Shown: one piece after another, positions 6,327 to 13,434 of the stretch
Layout: each line of letters starts with the position of its first letter
Numbering within the stretch: position 1 is the first letter of the stretch
Origin: Verrucomicrobiota bacterium
GTDB lineage: Bacteria; Verrucomicrobiota; Verrucomicrobiia; Opitutales; Opitutaceae
DNA: 14,856 nucleotides
Reading direction: 5' to 3'
Assembly (NCBI GenBank): GCA_023457035.1
Contig: JAEWNN010000075.1
Location: forward strand, 1 to 14,856
The notes under the pieces: model-generated
Databases searched by the model: none
Seen by the model: the letters and a program-made list of their open reading frames with translations, nothing else
What the model was told of the DNA's origin: nothing
Made by a program: the position numbers and the translations under genes

Positions 6327-7358
6327 TCAGCTGCGCACCAGGGTCCAGAGCTGGCGCGCCTTCCCGATCAGCGTCTTCAGCACCTCGGGCGTGATCGCCT
6401 GTTTCGGGTCGTCGCCGATGCCCTGGCTCGGCGCCACGTGGCATTCGAGGCAGAGCCCGTCGGCTCCGTAGGCGATCGCCGCCAAGGCCGCCGCCGGCAC
6501 GTAGCTCGCCCGGCCCACGGAGTGCGACGGATCGACGACCACCGGCGCCCAGGTGCGCTCCTTGAGCAGCGGCACGATGCACTCGTCGGGATTGTTGCGG
6601 TATCCATCCGGAGCGGGCGCGGTGCCGCGCGGGCAGAGGATGACGTTGGGGTTGCCGAAGCTCACCACGTACTCGGCGGCGGAGATGAACTCGGCGATCG
6701 GGCCCATGTGCAGGCTGCGCTTGAGCAGCACCGCGGTGTCGCGGCCGGCGATGGCGCGGCCGATCTGCTGGAGCAGCGAGTAGTTGAGGGCGTTGCGCGC
6801 GCCGACCTGGATGGTGTGCACGCCGGCGCCGAGCGCCAGGCGCAGCTGGTGGTCGTTCATCACCTCGGCATCCACGGGCAGGCCGGTGCGCCGCGAGGCC
6901 TCCATGAGGATCTCCAGCGACTGGTCGTCGCCCTGGAACGCATAGGGGTTGGTGCGCGGTTTCCACACCCCGCCGCGCAACGCCTGGGCCCCGGCCTCCT
7001 TCACCGCCGCGGCCGTCTCGTAGAAGAGATTCGGATTCTTCGGGTCGATCGTGCATTGGCCGGCGATGACGAACAGCTCGCGGCCGAGCGTCGTGCCCCC
7101 GATGCGGATGCGGTGGTGCGCAAGGTCGGAGCGCGCATCCATCAGCTTGAACGGCGACTGGATCCGGTCGACGCGGTCCACGTACGGCAGGCCCTCCAGC
7201 CGGTTGATCATCAGCTCGTCACGCTCGTCGCCCACGATCGCGTAGATCGAGCGTACGGCACCGACGATCGGCTGGAGGCGGCAGCCGAACTCCGCGACGA
7301 TCGCGGTCGCCGCGGCGAGTTGGGCGGGGGTGAACTCCTTGCCTTTCGGGAGAATCAT
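6327..7358 (-). CDS. aroF: 3-deoxy-7-phosphoheptulonate (DAHP) synthase, type I-beta
   Basis: This 343-residue enzyme catalyses the first step of the shikimate pathway: phosphoenolpyruvate plus erythrose 4-phosphate gives DAHP, leading to aromatic amino acids. Residues 1-70 form an ACT/ferredoxin-like regulatory domain (CRLQPIVGAVRSIYAIVGDE), as in Thermotoga-type enzymes, normally the site of Tyr/Phe feedback. The TIM-barrel domain has FVIAGQC (96-102, metal Cys102), ALRGGVWKPRTNPYAFQG (126-143), KR (213-214), GNPNVILCPRG (235-245), VVDPSH (274-279, metal His279) and LECH (304-307, metal Glu305), with Asp316 or Asp317 as a candidate fourth ligand. Deviations from the usual motifs: GQC for GPC, TIDPKN for SVES, and SLHMGP after KR where family members usually read GMSAT. 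The start at 7358 matches the family N-terminus. It is divergent from the ABC gene; no other shikimate gene is nearby. The family is secure; a specialised paralogue is possible. Confidence 0.9.
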   Translation of the reverse strand: MILPKGKEFTPAQLAAATAIVAEFGCRLQPIVGAVRSIYAIVGDERDELMINRLEGLPYVDRVDRIQSPFKLMDARSDLAHHRIRIGGTTLGRELFVIAGQCTIDPKNPNLFYETAAAVKEAGAQALRGGVWKPRTNPYAFQGDDQSLEILMEASRRTGLPVDAEVMNDHQLRLALGAGVHTIQVGARNALNYSLLQQIGRAIAGRDTAVLLKRSLHMGPIAEFISAAEYVVSFGNPNVILCPRGTAPAPDGYRNNPDECIVPLLKERTWAPVVVDPSHSVGRASYVPAAALAAIAYGADGLCLECHVAPSQGIGDDPKQAITPEVLKTLIGKARQLWTLVRS

Positions 7359-7491
7359 GGCGGTGCGCCGGGTGGCGCCGGCAGCATCGCCGCTTTGATC
7401 CGAAACGCCACGACGAAAACCGCCGCGGCACGCCGCACCCCGCGGAGGTTCGCTTTGCCACGCGGGGGAAACCCGTTTGACTCCGCCGCGC
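7359..7491. promoter_or_regulatory. Divergent promoter region, DAHP synthase / ABC ATPase
   Basis: This is a 133-base spacer between divergent starts. It must contain promoters for both genes unless they lie within coding DNA. No confident -35/-10 pair or operator palindrome was seen, and neither start has a Shine-Dalgarno motif. Confidence 0.4.
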
Positions 7492-8463
7492 ATGATCGAA
7501 GTCGAGCACCTCACCCGCGTTTTCCGCACGTACAAGAAGCAGCCCGGTTTCTGGGGCGGCGTGAAGGGGCTGTTCCGGCGCGACTTCGAGGAGCTCGCCG
7601 CCGCCAACGACATCAGCTTCACCATCGCCGAGGGCGAGCTGGTCGGGTTTCTCGGCCCCAACGGCGCCGGCAAGACCACGACGCTGAAGATGCTCTCCGG
7701 CCTCATCTTCCCCACCTCCGGCCGCGCCCGCGTGGGCGGTTACGATCCCACGGAACGACGCAACGAATACCGCCGGCTCTTCGCCCTCGTGCTCGGCCAG
7801 AAGAACCAGCTCTGGTGGGACCTGCCGGCCCTCGAATCCTTCCACCTGCTGCGCCACATCTACGGCCTGCCCAAGGCGCAGTTCCAAGCCACCCTCGACG
7901 AACTCGTCGAGCTGCTCCAAGTCGCCGACAAGCTCAACACGATGGTTCGCGAACTCTCGTTGGGCGAACGCATGAAGATGGAGCTCATCGCCGCCCTGCT
8001 CCACCGCCCGCGCGTCCTCTTCCTCGACGAACCCACCATCGGGCTCGATGTCGTCAGCCAGCGCGCCGTGCGCCGGTTCCTCGCCGACTACAACCGGCGC
8101 CACAAGGTCACCATCCTGCTCACCAGCCACTACATGGCCGACATCAAGGAGCTGTGCGAGCGCGTGATCGTGATCCACAAGGGCCGCAAGATCCACGACG
8201 GCGCCATCGACACCCTCAACGCCGCCGAGGGCCGCCAGCGCATCATCCGCTTCCGCCCCGCCGCCGCCGGTTGGCCCCGCGACTGGCACCCCTCCGTCGG
8301 CACGCTCGAGCCCGACGACGACGGCGCCCTGCGCATCCACGCCCCGTCCGAGGCCGTCGTCCCCGTCTTCCAGGAGATCCTCGCCGCCGGACCGGTCGAG
8401 GACCTCACCATCCAGGAAGTCCCGCTCGAGGACATCATCGCGGAGATTTTCACCCGGGGCTGA
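7492..8463 (+). CDS. ABC-2-type transporter ATP-binding protein (COG4586-like)
   Basis: This 323-residue nucleotide-binding subunit of an ABC exporter has Walker A GPNGAGKT at 55-62, a Q-loop around Gln103, a signature LSLGE at 155-159, Walker B VLFLDE at 175-180 and H-loop His213 in TSHY. The N-terminal insertion between the first two strands (TYKKQPGFWGGVKGLFRR, residues 13-30) is typical of the COG4586 group. That group normally works with two ABC-2 membrane subunits (COG4587 and COG3694) whose substrates are mostly unknown. The C-terminal extension (about 245-323) is also usual for ABC-2 ATPases. No permease gene follows: the next gene is a kinase 111 bases downstream. An in-frame TTG at 7477 exists, but the ATG at 7492 starts directly at the family's MIEVEHLT and is preferred. 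Confidence 0.92.
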   Translation: MIEVEHLTRVFRTYKKQPGFWGGVKGLFRRDFEELAAANDISFTIAEGELVGFLGPNGAGKTTTLKMLSGLIFPTSGRARVGGYDPTERRNEYRRLFALVLGQKNQLWWDLPALESFHLLRHIYGLPKAQFQATLDELVELLQVADKLNTMVRELSLGERMKMELIAALLHRPRVLFLDEPTIGLDVVSQRAVRRFLADYNRRHKVTILLTSHYMADIKELCERVIVIHKGRKIHDGAIDTLNAAEGRQRIIRFRPAAAGWPRDWHPSVGTLEPDDDGALRIHAPSEAVVPVFQEILAAGPVEDLTIQEVPLEDIIAEIFTRG

Positions 8464-8471
8464 GCGCTCGC

Positions 8472-8498
8472 AGGGCCGCGCCCCCCCTCCGCGGCCCT
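8472..8498 (+). terminator. Strong hairpin after the ABC ATPase stop, no T-tract
   Basis: AGGGCCGCG (8472-8480) pairs perfectly with CGCGGCCCT (8490-8498) around a C-rich 9-base loop, starting 9 bases after the stop. The stem is strong, but what follows is CCAGTCC and not Ts, so termination may be partial and the kinase gene could still be read through. Confidence 0.45.
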
Positions 8499-8521
8499 CC
8501 AGTCCACGGCGACAAGAAACC

Positions 8522-8539
8522 GGCAAGCCCAGTCTTGCC
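8522..8539 (+). repeat. Hairpin upstream of the kinase start
   Basis: GGCAAG (8522-8527) pairs with CTTGCC (8534-8539) around CCCAGT. It lies 35 bases before the kinase ATG, in the leader or promoter region. The stem is only 6 bp; a role as operator or leader structure is possible but unproven. Confidence 0.3.
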
Positions 8540-8574
8540 TCCCCATCCTTAGGGGGTTCTCCTCAGCCCACCCC

Positions 8575-9855
8575 ATGGATACCGAATCGCCCCTCCCTAC
8601 CATGCTCGTCGTCGACGACGAGGAGGGGCCGCGCACCGCCCTGCGCATGGTATTCAAGAGCCAGTTCAGCGTCCACGCCTTCGAGAGCAGTGCCGCCGCC
8701 ATCGAGTTTGTCCACGACCACGCCGTGCACGTCGCCGTGCTCGACCTGCACATCGGCCGGGACAACGGCCTGGATCTGCTCCAGCGCATCAAGGAGACGG
8801 ATCCGCGTATCGAGGTCATCCTGCTCACCGCGCAGGAGACGCTCGACACCGCCAAGCTCGCCATGCGCCACGGCGCCTGCGACTACCTCAGCAAACCCTT
8901 CGACCTGCGCAGCATCCGCGACGCCGTCGGGCGCGCCCACCGCCTGCGCTGCGCCACCAACACCATCGAGGCCAACAGCGAGCGGCTCAAGACCCTCACC
9001 GACCAGCTGCACGAAGCCTTCTCCCGCGAGGAGATGACCCGCACCGCCAACGAGATCTACGCCGGCGTCATCCACGACATCAACAACCCGCTCGCCATCA
9101 TCGCGGGCTTCGTCGACGTCCTTCATCGCCAACTCGACGAGACCCAGCGCCTCGAGGGCCCGCCGCTCCAGGAGTTCCGCCAACACCTCCAGACCATCGG
9201 CAAGCAGGTCAACACCTGCTGCGAGATCTCCGCGCGCTACCTGCGCTTCATGAGCCGGCTCGGCCGCGGCCCGCAGCGCATCCCCGTCAACCAGGTCCTC
9301 ACCGACCTCGAGCAACTCCTGCGCAACCACCCCGCGCTCCGGGGCAACCTGCTCGTCGTCGACCAGCTCGCCGCGGACGCCGTCACCAGTCTCCAGTCCA
9401 CGGAGCTGCTCCAGGCCCTGCTCAATCTCGCCGTCAACGCCCTCCAGAGCACCGATACACCGCAGACGATCCGCATCGCCGCCGAGCTGCTCCCGCGCCC
9501 CCTGCCCGTCTCCTCCCTCGAGAACGGCCCCGCGCTCCGCCACTTCGGCCTCGAGTCGCTCGCGAACACCGCCCCCCTCGTCGCCCTCTCCGTCTCCGAC
9601 CAGGGATGCGGGATTCCGCCACCGGTGCTGCCGCGCATCTTCGAGACCTATTTCACCACCAAGGCCCCCGGCCGCGGCACCGGGCTCGGGCTCTCGATCG
9701 TCGCCCGCCTCGTGCGCTCCGCCCGCGGCTGCATCCGCGTCGCCACGCAGCCGGGCAAGGGCACGACGATGACCCTCTTCCTGCCCGCCGAACGCGCCGC
9801 CGCCCCGCAGTTCGACACCGATCCGCTCGCCGCCGACAGCGCGTCCGGCAACTGA
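8575..9855 (+). CDS. Receiver domain-histidine kinase fusion (two-component system)
   Basis: This is a 426-residue soluble signalling protein. Residues 8-125 form a CheY-like receiver: acidic pair Asp14/Asp15 in VVDDEE, phosphoacceptor Asp57 in VAVLDLH, Thr85 in LLTAQE and Lys107 in LSKPF. A helical linker follows (about 130-160). The dimerisation/phosphoacceptor box is YAGVIHDINNPLAII, with His167. The ATPase domain has N-box NLAVNALQS (284-292, Asn288), G1 DQGCGIP (342-348), F-box IFETYFTTK and G2 GRGTGLGLSIV (367-377). There is no membrane or periplasmic sensor, so it probably integrates signal through phosphorylation of the N-terminal receiver by another kinase, or hands phosphate to its own or another receiver. 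This order (receiver before kinase) is the reverse of classic hybrids. No separate output regulator lies in the window. The start at 8575 is the only good ATG before the receiver. Confidence 0.93.
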   Translation: MDTESPLPTMLVVDDEEGPRTALRMVFKSQFSVHAFESSAAAIEFVHDHAVHVAVLDLHIGRDNGLDLLQRIKETDPRIEVILLTAQETLDTAKLAMRHGACDYLSKPFDLRSIRDAVGRAHRLRCATNTIEANSERLKTLTDQLHEAFSREEMTRTANEIYAGVIHDINNPLAIIAGFVDVLHRQLDETQRLEGPPLQEFRQHLQTIGKQVNTCCEISARYLRFMSRLGRGPQRIPVNQVLTDLEQLLRNHPALRGNLLVVDQLAADAVTSLQSTELLQALLNLAVNALQSTDTPQTIRIAAELLPRPLPVSSLENGPALRHFGLESLANTAPLVALSVSDQGCGIPPPVLPRIFETYFTTKAPGRGTGLGLSIVARLVRSARGCIRVATQPGKGTTMTLFLPAERAAAPQFDTDPLAADSASGN

Positions 9856-9858
9856 GCA

Positions 9859-9875
9859 CGCCCCGCCGCGGGGCG
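9859..9875 (+). terminator. Short GC hairpin after the kinase stop
   Basis: CGCCCCG (9859-9865) pairs with CGGGGCG (9869-9875) around CCG, 4 bases after the stop. No T-tract follows; a run of C comes later. It is a weak terminator candidate at most. Confidence 0.3.
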
Positions 9876-9984
9876 CCGGTCTGCGTCCCCCCCCCCGGAA
9901 CCCGGCCGTGATCGCACCACGACGAGGCCGTTGCCTCCCGTTTTCGGAGTCGCCTCCGGCCCGGCAAGACCCTGTTCTCGCCCC

Positions 9985-11319
9985 GTGGACTGGCTCGCCC
10001 TCCTTCTCGGTTCCGCCCTCGGCGCTCTCGTCGCCTGGCTCTACCTCCGCGCCCGCGAATCCGCCCTGCGTGTCCGCCTGGTGGACACCGAGGCCCAGCT
10101 CGCCGAGGCCCGCACCGCGCTCGACGCCGCCCGGGCCGAGCTCGACCGCCTCCGCGCTCTCGCCGCCGAGCGCGAATCCGCCGCCGCCGCCCTGCGCGCG
10201 ACGCTCGACTCCGAACGCCAGGCCGCCGCCGAGAAGCTGGCGGTCCTGCAGGAGGCACAGGCCCGCCTCACCACCGAGTTCAAGGCGCTCTCCGCCGAAG
10301 CCCTCAAGGGCAACAACCAGACCTTCCTCGACCTCGCCAAATCCGCCCTCGCCCAGTTCCAGGAGGGTGCCAAAGGCGATCTCGCCCAGCGGCAGCAGGC
10401 CATCGACGCCCTCGTGAAACCCATCCGCGAGTCGCTCGAGAAGGTCGACGTCCGCATCGGCGAGATCGAGAAGACGCGCACCTCCGCCTACTCCGCCCTC
10501 TCCGAGCAGCTCAAGTCCCTCGCCGCCGCGCAAGGCACGCTCCAGATCGAGACCACCCGCCTCTCCACCGCGCTCAGCGGTACCCGGACAGCGGGCACGT
10601 GGGGCGAGCTCCAGCTGCGCCGCGTGGTCGAACTCGCCGGCATGGTCGAGAACTGCGACTTCTCCGAGCAGGAGGTCTCCGGCGGCCAGCGCCCCGACCT
10701 CGTCGTGCGTCTGCCCCGCGGCCAGATCATCGCCGTCGACGCCAAGGCGCCCACCGAGGCGTTTCGCGAGGCCGCCGCCGCGTCCGCCCCGGCCGTCCGC
10801 ACCGCCAAGCTCGCCGAGCACGCCGCCAAAGTCCGCGGCCACATCGACGCGCTCGCCGCCCGCGCCTACTGGGAGCAGTTCACGCCCTCGCCCGAGTTCG
10901 TCGTGCTCTTTCTCCCGGGCGACCAGTTCCTCGCCGCCGCCCTCGAGGCGGATCCGGCCATCGTCGACCGCGGCATCAACAACCGGGTGCTGCTCGCCAC
11001 GCCCTCGACCCTCGTCGCACTGCTCAAGGCCGCGGCCTACGGCTGGCGCCAGGAGGCGGTGTCGCGCAACGCCGAGGAGATCGCCCAGCTCGGCCGCGAA
11101 CTCTACGACCGCATCGTCGTCTTCGGCGAACACCTCGAGAAGGCCGGCCGCGGTCTCGAACAGGCCACCGCCGCCTACAACAAGGCCGTCGGCTCCTTCG
11201 AGGGGTCGCTGCTCCCCGGCGCGCGCAAGTTCACCGAGCTCGGCGCCCGCGGCGCCAAGGAACTGCCCGACCTCGCCGGCGTCGAGACCACCGTGCGCGA
11301 TCTCACCCGCCGCAGCTGA
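9985..11319 (+). CDS. rmuC: DNA recombination protein RmuC homologue
   Basis: RmuC proteins limit recombination at inverted repeats and are predicted membrane-anchored nucleases. This one has 444 residues from the GTG at 9985. Residues 2-21 form an N-terminal membrane helix (DWLALLLGSALGALVAWLYL), followed by an Ala/Glu/Arg-rich coiled coil (about 22-100). The RmuC domain spans about 110-435: GTWGELQLRRVVELAGM (204-220), then RPDLVVRLP with Asp238 and IIAVDAKAP with Asp252 and Lys254, a PD-(D/E)xK-like core. YWEQFTPSPEFVVLFLPGDQFLAAAL (295-320) is characteristic, as is LLATPSTLVALLKAAAYGWRQE (336-357). An in-frame TTG at 9931 would add 18 residues with no hydrophobic start, so the GTG is preferred. 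A 129-base gap with a weak hairpin separates it from the kinase; the small gene at 11330 follows after 10 bases. Confidence 0.93.
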   Translation: MDWLALLLGSALGALVAWLYLRARESALRVRLVDTEAQLAEARTALDAARAELDRLRALAAERESAAAALRATLDSERQAAAEKLAVLQEAQARLTTEFKALSAEALKGNNQTFLDLAKSALAQFQEGAKGDLAQRQQAIDALVKPIRESLEKVDVRIGEIEKTRTSAYSALSEQLKSLAAAQGTLQIETTRLSTALSGTRTAGTWGELQLRRVVELAGMVENCDFSEQEVSGGQRPDLVVRLPRGQIIAVDAKAPTEAFREAAAASAPAVRTAKLAEHAAKVRGHIDALAARAYWEQFTPSPEFVVLFLPGDQFLAAALEADPAIVDRGINNRVLLATPSTLVALLKAAAYGWRQEAVSRNAEEIAQLGRELYDRIVVFGEHLEKAGRGLEQATAAYNKAVGSFEGSLLPGARKFTELGARGAKELPDLAGVETTVRDLTRRS

Positions 11320-11329
11320 CCCGTACTCT

Positions 11330-11515
11330 ATGTCCACGCACAACTGCGAACACTGCGCCTGGCGGGCGAAGTACGACGCCCACCCGCGGTCCCTGCTCGG
11401 CCGGGTCTGGCGCTGGCACATCAGGTTCTGCCCCGGCTGGAAAGCCTACTACACCGCCCAGCCCGAGGCGGCCCGCCGCACGCTCGACGCCCGCTACGGG
11501 TTGCGCCCGCGGTAG
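11330..11515 (+). CDS. Small Cys/His protein, putative zinc-binding, 61 residues
   Basis: This short basic protein starts 10 bases after rmuC, so it is very likely on the same transcript. It has CEHC at 6-9 and a WHIRFC segment giving His30 and Cys34: a C-x2-C plus H-x3-C set that could hold one zinc ion. The centre is rich in aromatic and basic residues (LGRVWRWHIRFCPGWKAYY, 23-41), suggesting a compact fold that may bind nucleic acid or a partner protein. I have the impression that similar short proteins with a ...SLLGR-WRWH...CPGWKAY core occur in several phyla, but I cannot name a family. The ATG at 11330 is the only start. Its size, clean stop and the absence of any competing gene support it. 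Linkage to rmuC may hint at a DNA-related role; that is inference only. Confidence 0.72.
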   Translation: MSTHNCEHCAWRAKYDAHPRSLLGRVWRWHIRFCPGWKAYYTAQPEAARRTLDARYGLRPR

Positions 11516-11531
11516 CGGCGTCCCGTGGCCC

Positions 11532-11915
11532 TCACGGCCGCACCGGCCAGAACGTATCCGGGGTGAACACGATCCCCGCCGGCACCTTGTCGAGCACGCC
11601 GAAGCCCGCGCGCACGCCGACCGGCCCGTAACTCTGGTCCTCGGCGAGAAACCGTGCAGTCACGACGAACTTGTCGGGAAAGAAACCGTGCCGCGTGACG
11701 GGCACCTCCACGTACAGCGGCGTGTGCCCGACGACCCGCCCGGCGACCGTGACCAGCGCACCGCTCGGACGCGACTCGATCCGCACGCGCGCGACCCCGA
11801 CCGCCGCCTCCACCGGCGCGAGCGTGCCGGTGGGCCAGACTTGATTGCCGGTCGTGCACCCGCCCAACCCGAGCAGCGCAACAACCACCCCACCCGAGAG
11901 AATTCGTGAGTTCAT
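11532..11915 (-). CDS. Small PEGA-domain-like lipoprotein
   Basis: This is a 127-residue predicted lipoprotein. The signal peptide ends in lipobox LGGC, with Cys20 as the lipidated residue. Residues about 43-88 resemble a PEGA domain: VRIESRPSGALVTVAGRVVG followed by HTPLYVEV. PEGA domains are small beta-rich surface-associated modules named after this Pro-Glu-Gly-Ala type motif (here PSGA). The C-terminal 35 residues (YGPVGVRAGFGVLDKVPAGIVFTPDTFWPVRP) look like further strands and have no known motif. It should sit on the inner or outer membrane facing the periplasm. The gene is convergent with the 61-residue gene, with stops 16 bases apart, and divergent from the gene at 12079. The start at 11915 is fixed by the signal peptide; there is no Shine-Dalgarno motif. 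Confidence 0.82.
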   Translation of the reverse strand: MNSRILSGGVVVALLGLGGCTTGNQVWPTGTLAPVEAAVGVARVRIESRPSGALVTVAGRVVGHTPLYVEVPVTRHGFFPDKFVVTARFLAEDQSYGPVGVRAGFGVLDKVPAGIVFTPDTFWPVRP

Positions 11916-12078
11916 TGCCGACAAACCCAAGACCTGAACAACGCCCACCGGGTTCCCGCAAGCCCCAAGCGGGCCGCTCCGTTGCACGGCGACAATTGGG
12001 CGCCCCCGCAGCGCCCGGCAATTTCCAGCTGGCTCCCGGCGGATTGCGCCGTTGAAACAAGCGCTCCAACTCCTCGCC
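11916..12078. promoter_or_regulatory. Divergent promoter region, PEGA lipoprotein / gene at 12079
   Basis: This 163-base spacer between divergent starts should carry both promoters. No confident promoter or operator was identified. An in-frame TTG at 12052 could extend the right-hand gene by nine codons. Confidence 0.35.
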
Positions 12079-12540
12079 ATGGCCAAAATCGATATCGCCA
12101 AAGTCGCCGACATCCTCCGGCAAAACCAGCTGGAGCCCGCCGTCATGCGGCGCATCCTCGAGCAGATCAACAAGGTCACCGAGGAGGCAGCCGCCGCCGA
12201 GGACGAGAAGCCGCCGGCCCAGAAGAAACAGTTCGTGATCCTCGTCTCCGATCCCGACGGCCAGATGCCCGAGCAGGAGTTCGCCGGCTGGGTGCTCCAG
12301 ATTCCCGAGGAGGCCAGTCCGCTCTCGTTGCAGGAGCGCGTGCACAAGGCGGCCTACGATTTCAATGCCACCCGCCGCGGCCGCAAACTGCCGGTGGAGA
12401 CCATGGGCGAAGCCTTCGAGAGCGTGCCGGCAAAAGCGTTCAAGGAGGTCGAGGTCACCGTGAAGACAAAGACCCCGGTGCTCGTGCTCTGCACCGACAA
12501 CAAGCTCCCGAAGGACGCCCCGGCCGACGTCCGCGAGTGA
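12079..12540 (+). CDS. Hypothetical protein, 153 residues
   Basis: I do not recognise this family. The N-terminus (MAKIDIAKVADILRQNQLEPAVMRRILEQINKVTEE, residues 1-36) is helical and looks like a small helix-turn or dimerisation segment. An Ala/Glu/Lys/Pro linker (about 37-52) follows. A compact domain then begins at KKQFVILVSDPDG and continues with FAGWVLQIPEEASPLSLQERVHKAAYDFNATRRGRKLP, VETMGEAFESVP, KEVEVTVKTKTPVLVLCTDN. The strand pattern and acidic start recall a small alpha/beta domain of a regulatory or accessory protein. No catalytic motif, signal peptide or membrane segment is visible, so it is probably cytoplasmic. The ATG at 12079 is preferred over a TTG at 12052 because the coherent helix begins there. 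Codon use is like its neighbours. It is followed on the same strand by the DinB-like gene after 174 bases. Confidence 0.75.
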   Translation: MAKIDIAKVADILRQNQLEPAVMRRILEQINKVTEEAAAAEDEKPPAQKKQFVILVSDPDGQMPEQEFAGWVLQIPEEASPLSLQERVHKAAYDFNATRRGRKLPVETMGEAFESVPAKAFKEVEVTVKTKTPVLVLCTDNKLPKDAPADVRE

Positions 12541-12714
12541 CGGTGCGGTCCGCGGCTACCGCCGCGCGCCGGTCCCTCGCGCCGACAACACCGCGGTACC
12601 GACCGGGAATCGGCCCCGCAGAACATCGGGCGAAGCAACGCCCCCCGTGTGATCGCGCCCGCCGCCTCCGGGCTGGCCAAAATCCTGCTCAGGCCTAGCG
12701 TCCACACCGCCCGC

Positions 12715-13377
12715 ATGAGCGATTCCGGCCATCTCCCGAGCGAATCCGACGGCCCGGCCTCCGGCCTGCCACGGATCCAGGATTTTGTCGCCCGCAACGT
12801 CACGTTCCCGGCCTATTGCCGCACCACCTCGTTCGACCGCGCCACCCGCGATTTCCAGGTGGAGATCCGGCGCATCGAGGAGCTCTGCGGGATGTTTTCG
12901 CCGGACGACTTCGTGCGTCGCGTCACCATTCCCCCGATGCTCGGACTCGAGGACGACGAGCGCGATTGGTCCGCGGCGATGGTCGTCGAGCACGTGGTGC
13001 TGGTCGGGGAGGCGATCGGAGGCACCCTCGTCTTCCTCAGCCGCGGCCAGACGCCGCCCGCCGCCTTCGACCGCAAGGCGATGCGCCCGCGCGGCGCCCG
13101 GGGCGTCGAGACGGTGGCGGCGCTGCGCGCGCTCGCCCGCGACTACCCTCGCCTCGTGCAGACGGAGCTCGGGCCCGCCACCGCTGGCGTCTGTCCGCAC
13201 CCGCTCTTCGGCGACCTCGATCTCCATCGCTGGCACTGCCTGAGTGTGGCGCATCTGCGGGTCCACCGGCGCCAACTCCACGAGATCCGCCGGCGCATCA
13301 CCGCCGGCGCCAAGAGCGGCGGCCTCCTCGGCGTCCTGCTGCCCGCCGCGACGCCGGATCTGGATCCGCAGACCTGA
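12715..13377 (+). CDS. DinB-like/DUF1569-like four-helix-bundle protein
   Basis: This 220-residue protein is probably of the DinB/DUF1569 fold, a four-helix bundle that binds a divalent metal through three histidines and often acts in thiol-dependent reactions or stress. Seen here: DWSAAMVVEHVVLVGEAI (84-101) with His93, matching the usual helix-2 histidine, and CLSVAHLRVHRRQLHEIRRR (175-194) with His180 and His184, matching the H-x3-H helix-4 pair. An insertion between them (about 110-160) carries Arg/Pro-rich sequence and the CPHP motif at 160-163. No signal peptide is seen, so it is likely cytoplasmic. The ATG at 12715 is chosen because upstream codons in frame lack coding character. The weak similarity outside the histidine helices makes the family call tentative; substrate unknown. 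Confidence 0.72.
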   Translation: MSDSGHLPSESDGPASGLPRIQDFVARNVTFPAYCRTTSFDRATRDFQVEIRRIEELCGMFSPDDFVRRVTIPPMLGLEDDERDWSAAMVVEHVVLVGEAIGGTLVFLSRGQTPPAAFDRKAMRPRGARGVETVAALRALARDYPRLVQTELGPATAGVCPHPLFGDLDLHRWHCLSVAHLRVHRRQLHEIRRRITAGAKSGGLLGVLLPAATPDLDPQT

Positions 13378-13434
13378 CACGGTCGCGCTCCGCCTTCCGT
13401 GGGCAGAGCCTCGGTACGCGAATCAGGGTCTCCC

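Noticed and set aside
7477..7491. In-frame TTG as an earlier start of the ABC ATPase
   Set aside because: It adds only MTPPR, while the ATG at 7492 begins directly with the family's conserved first strand.
6264..8552. A 762-codon open frame on the plus strand
   Set aside because: It runs antisense to the DAHP synthase and out of frame with the ABC ATPase; the product is Arg/His/Pro-rich with no domain.
9931..9984. In-frame TTG as the start of rmuC
   Set aside because: It would put 18 Pro/Arg-containing residues before the membrane helix; RmuC proteins usually start directly with the helix, as from the GTG at 9985.
8563..11421. A 952-codon open frame on the minus strand
   Set aside because: It lies opposite the well-supported kinase and rmuC genes. 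Its Gly/Ala/Glu-rich translation has no domain and is the usual antisense artefact of GC-rich codons.
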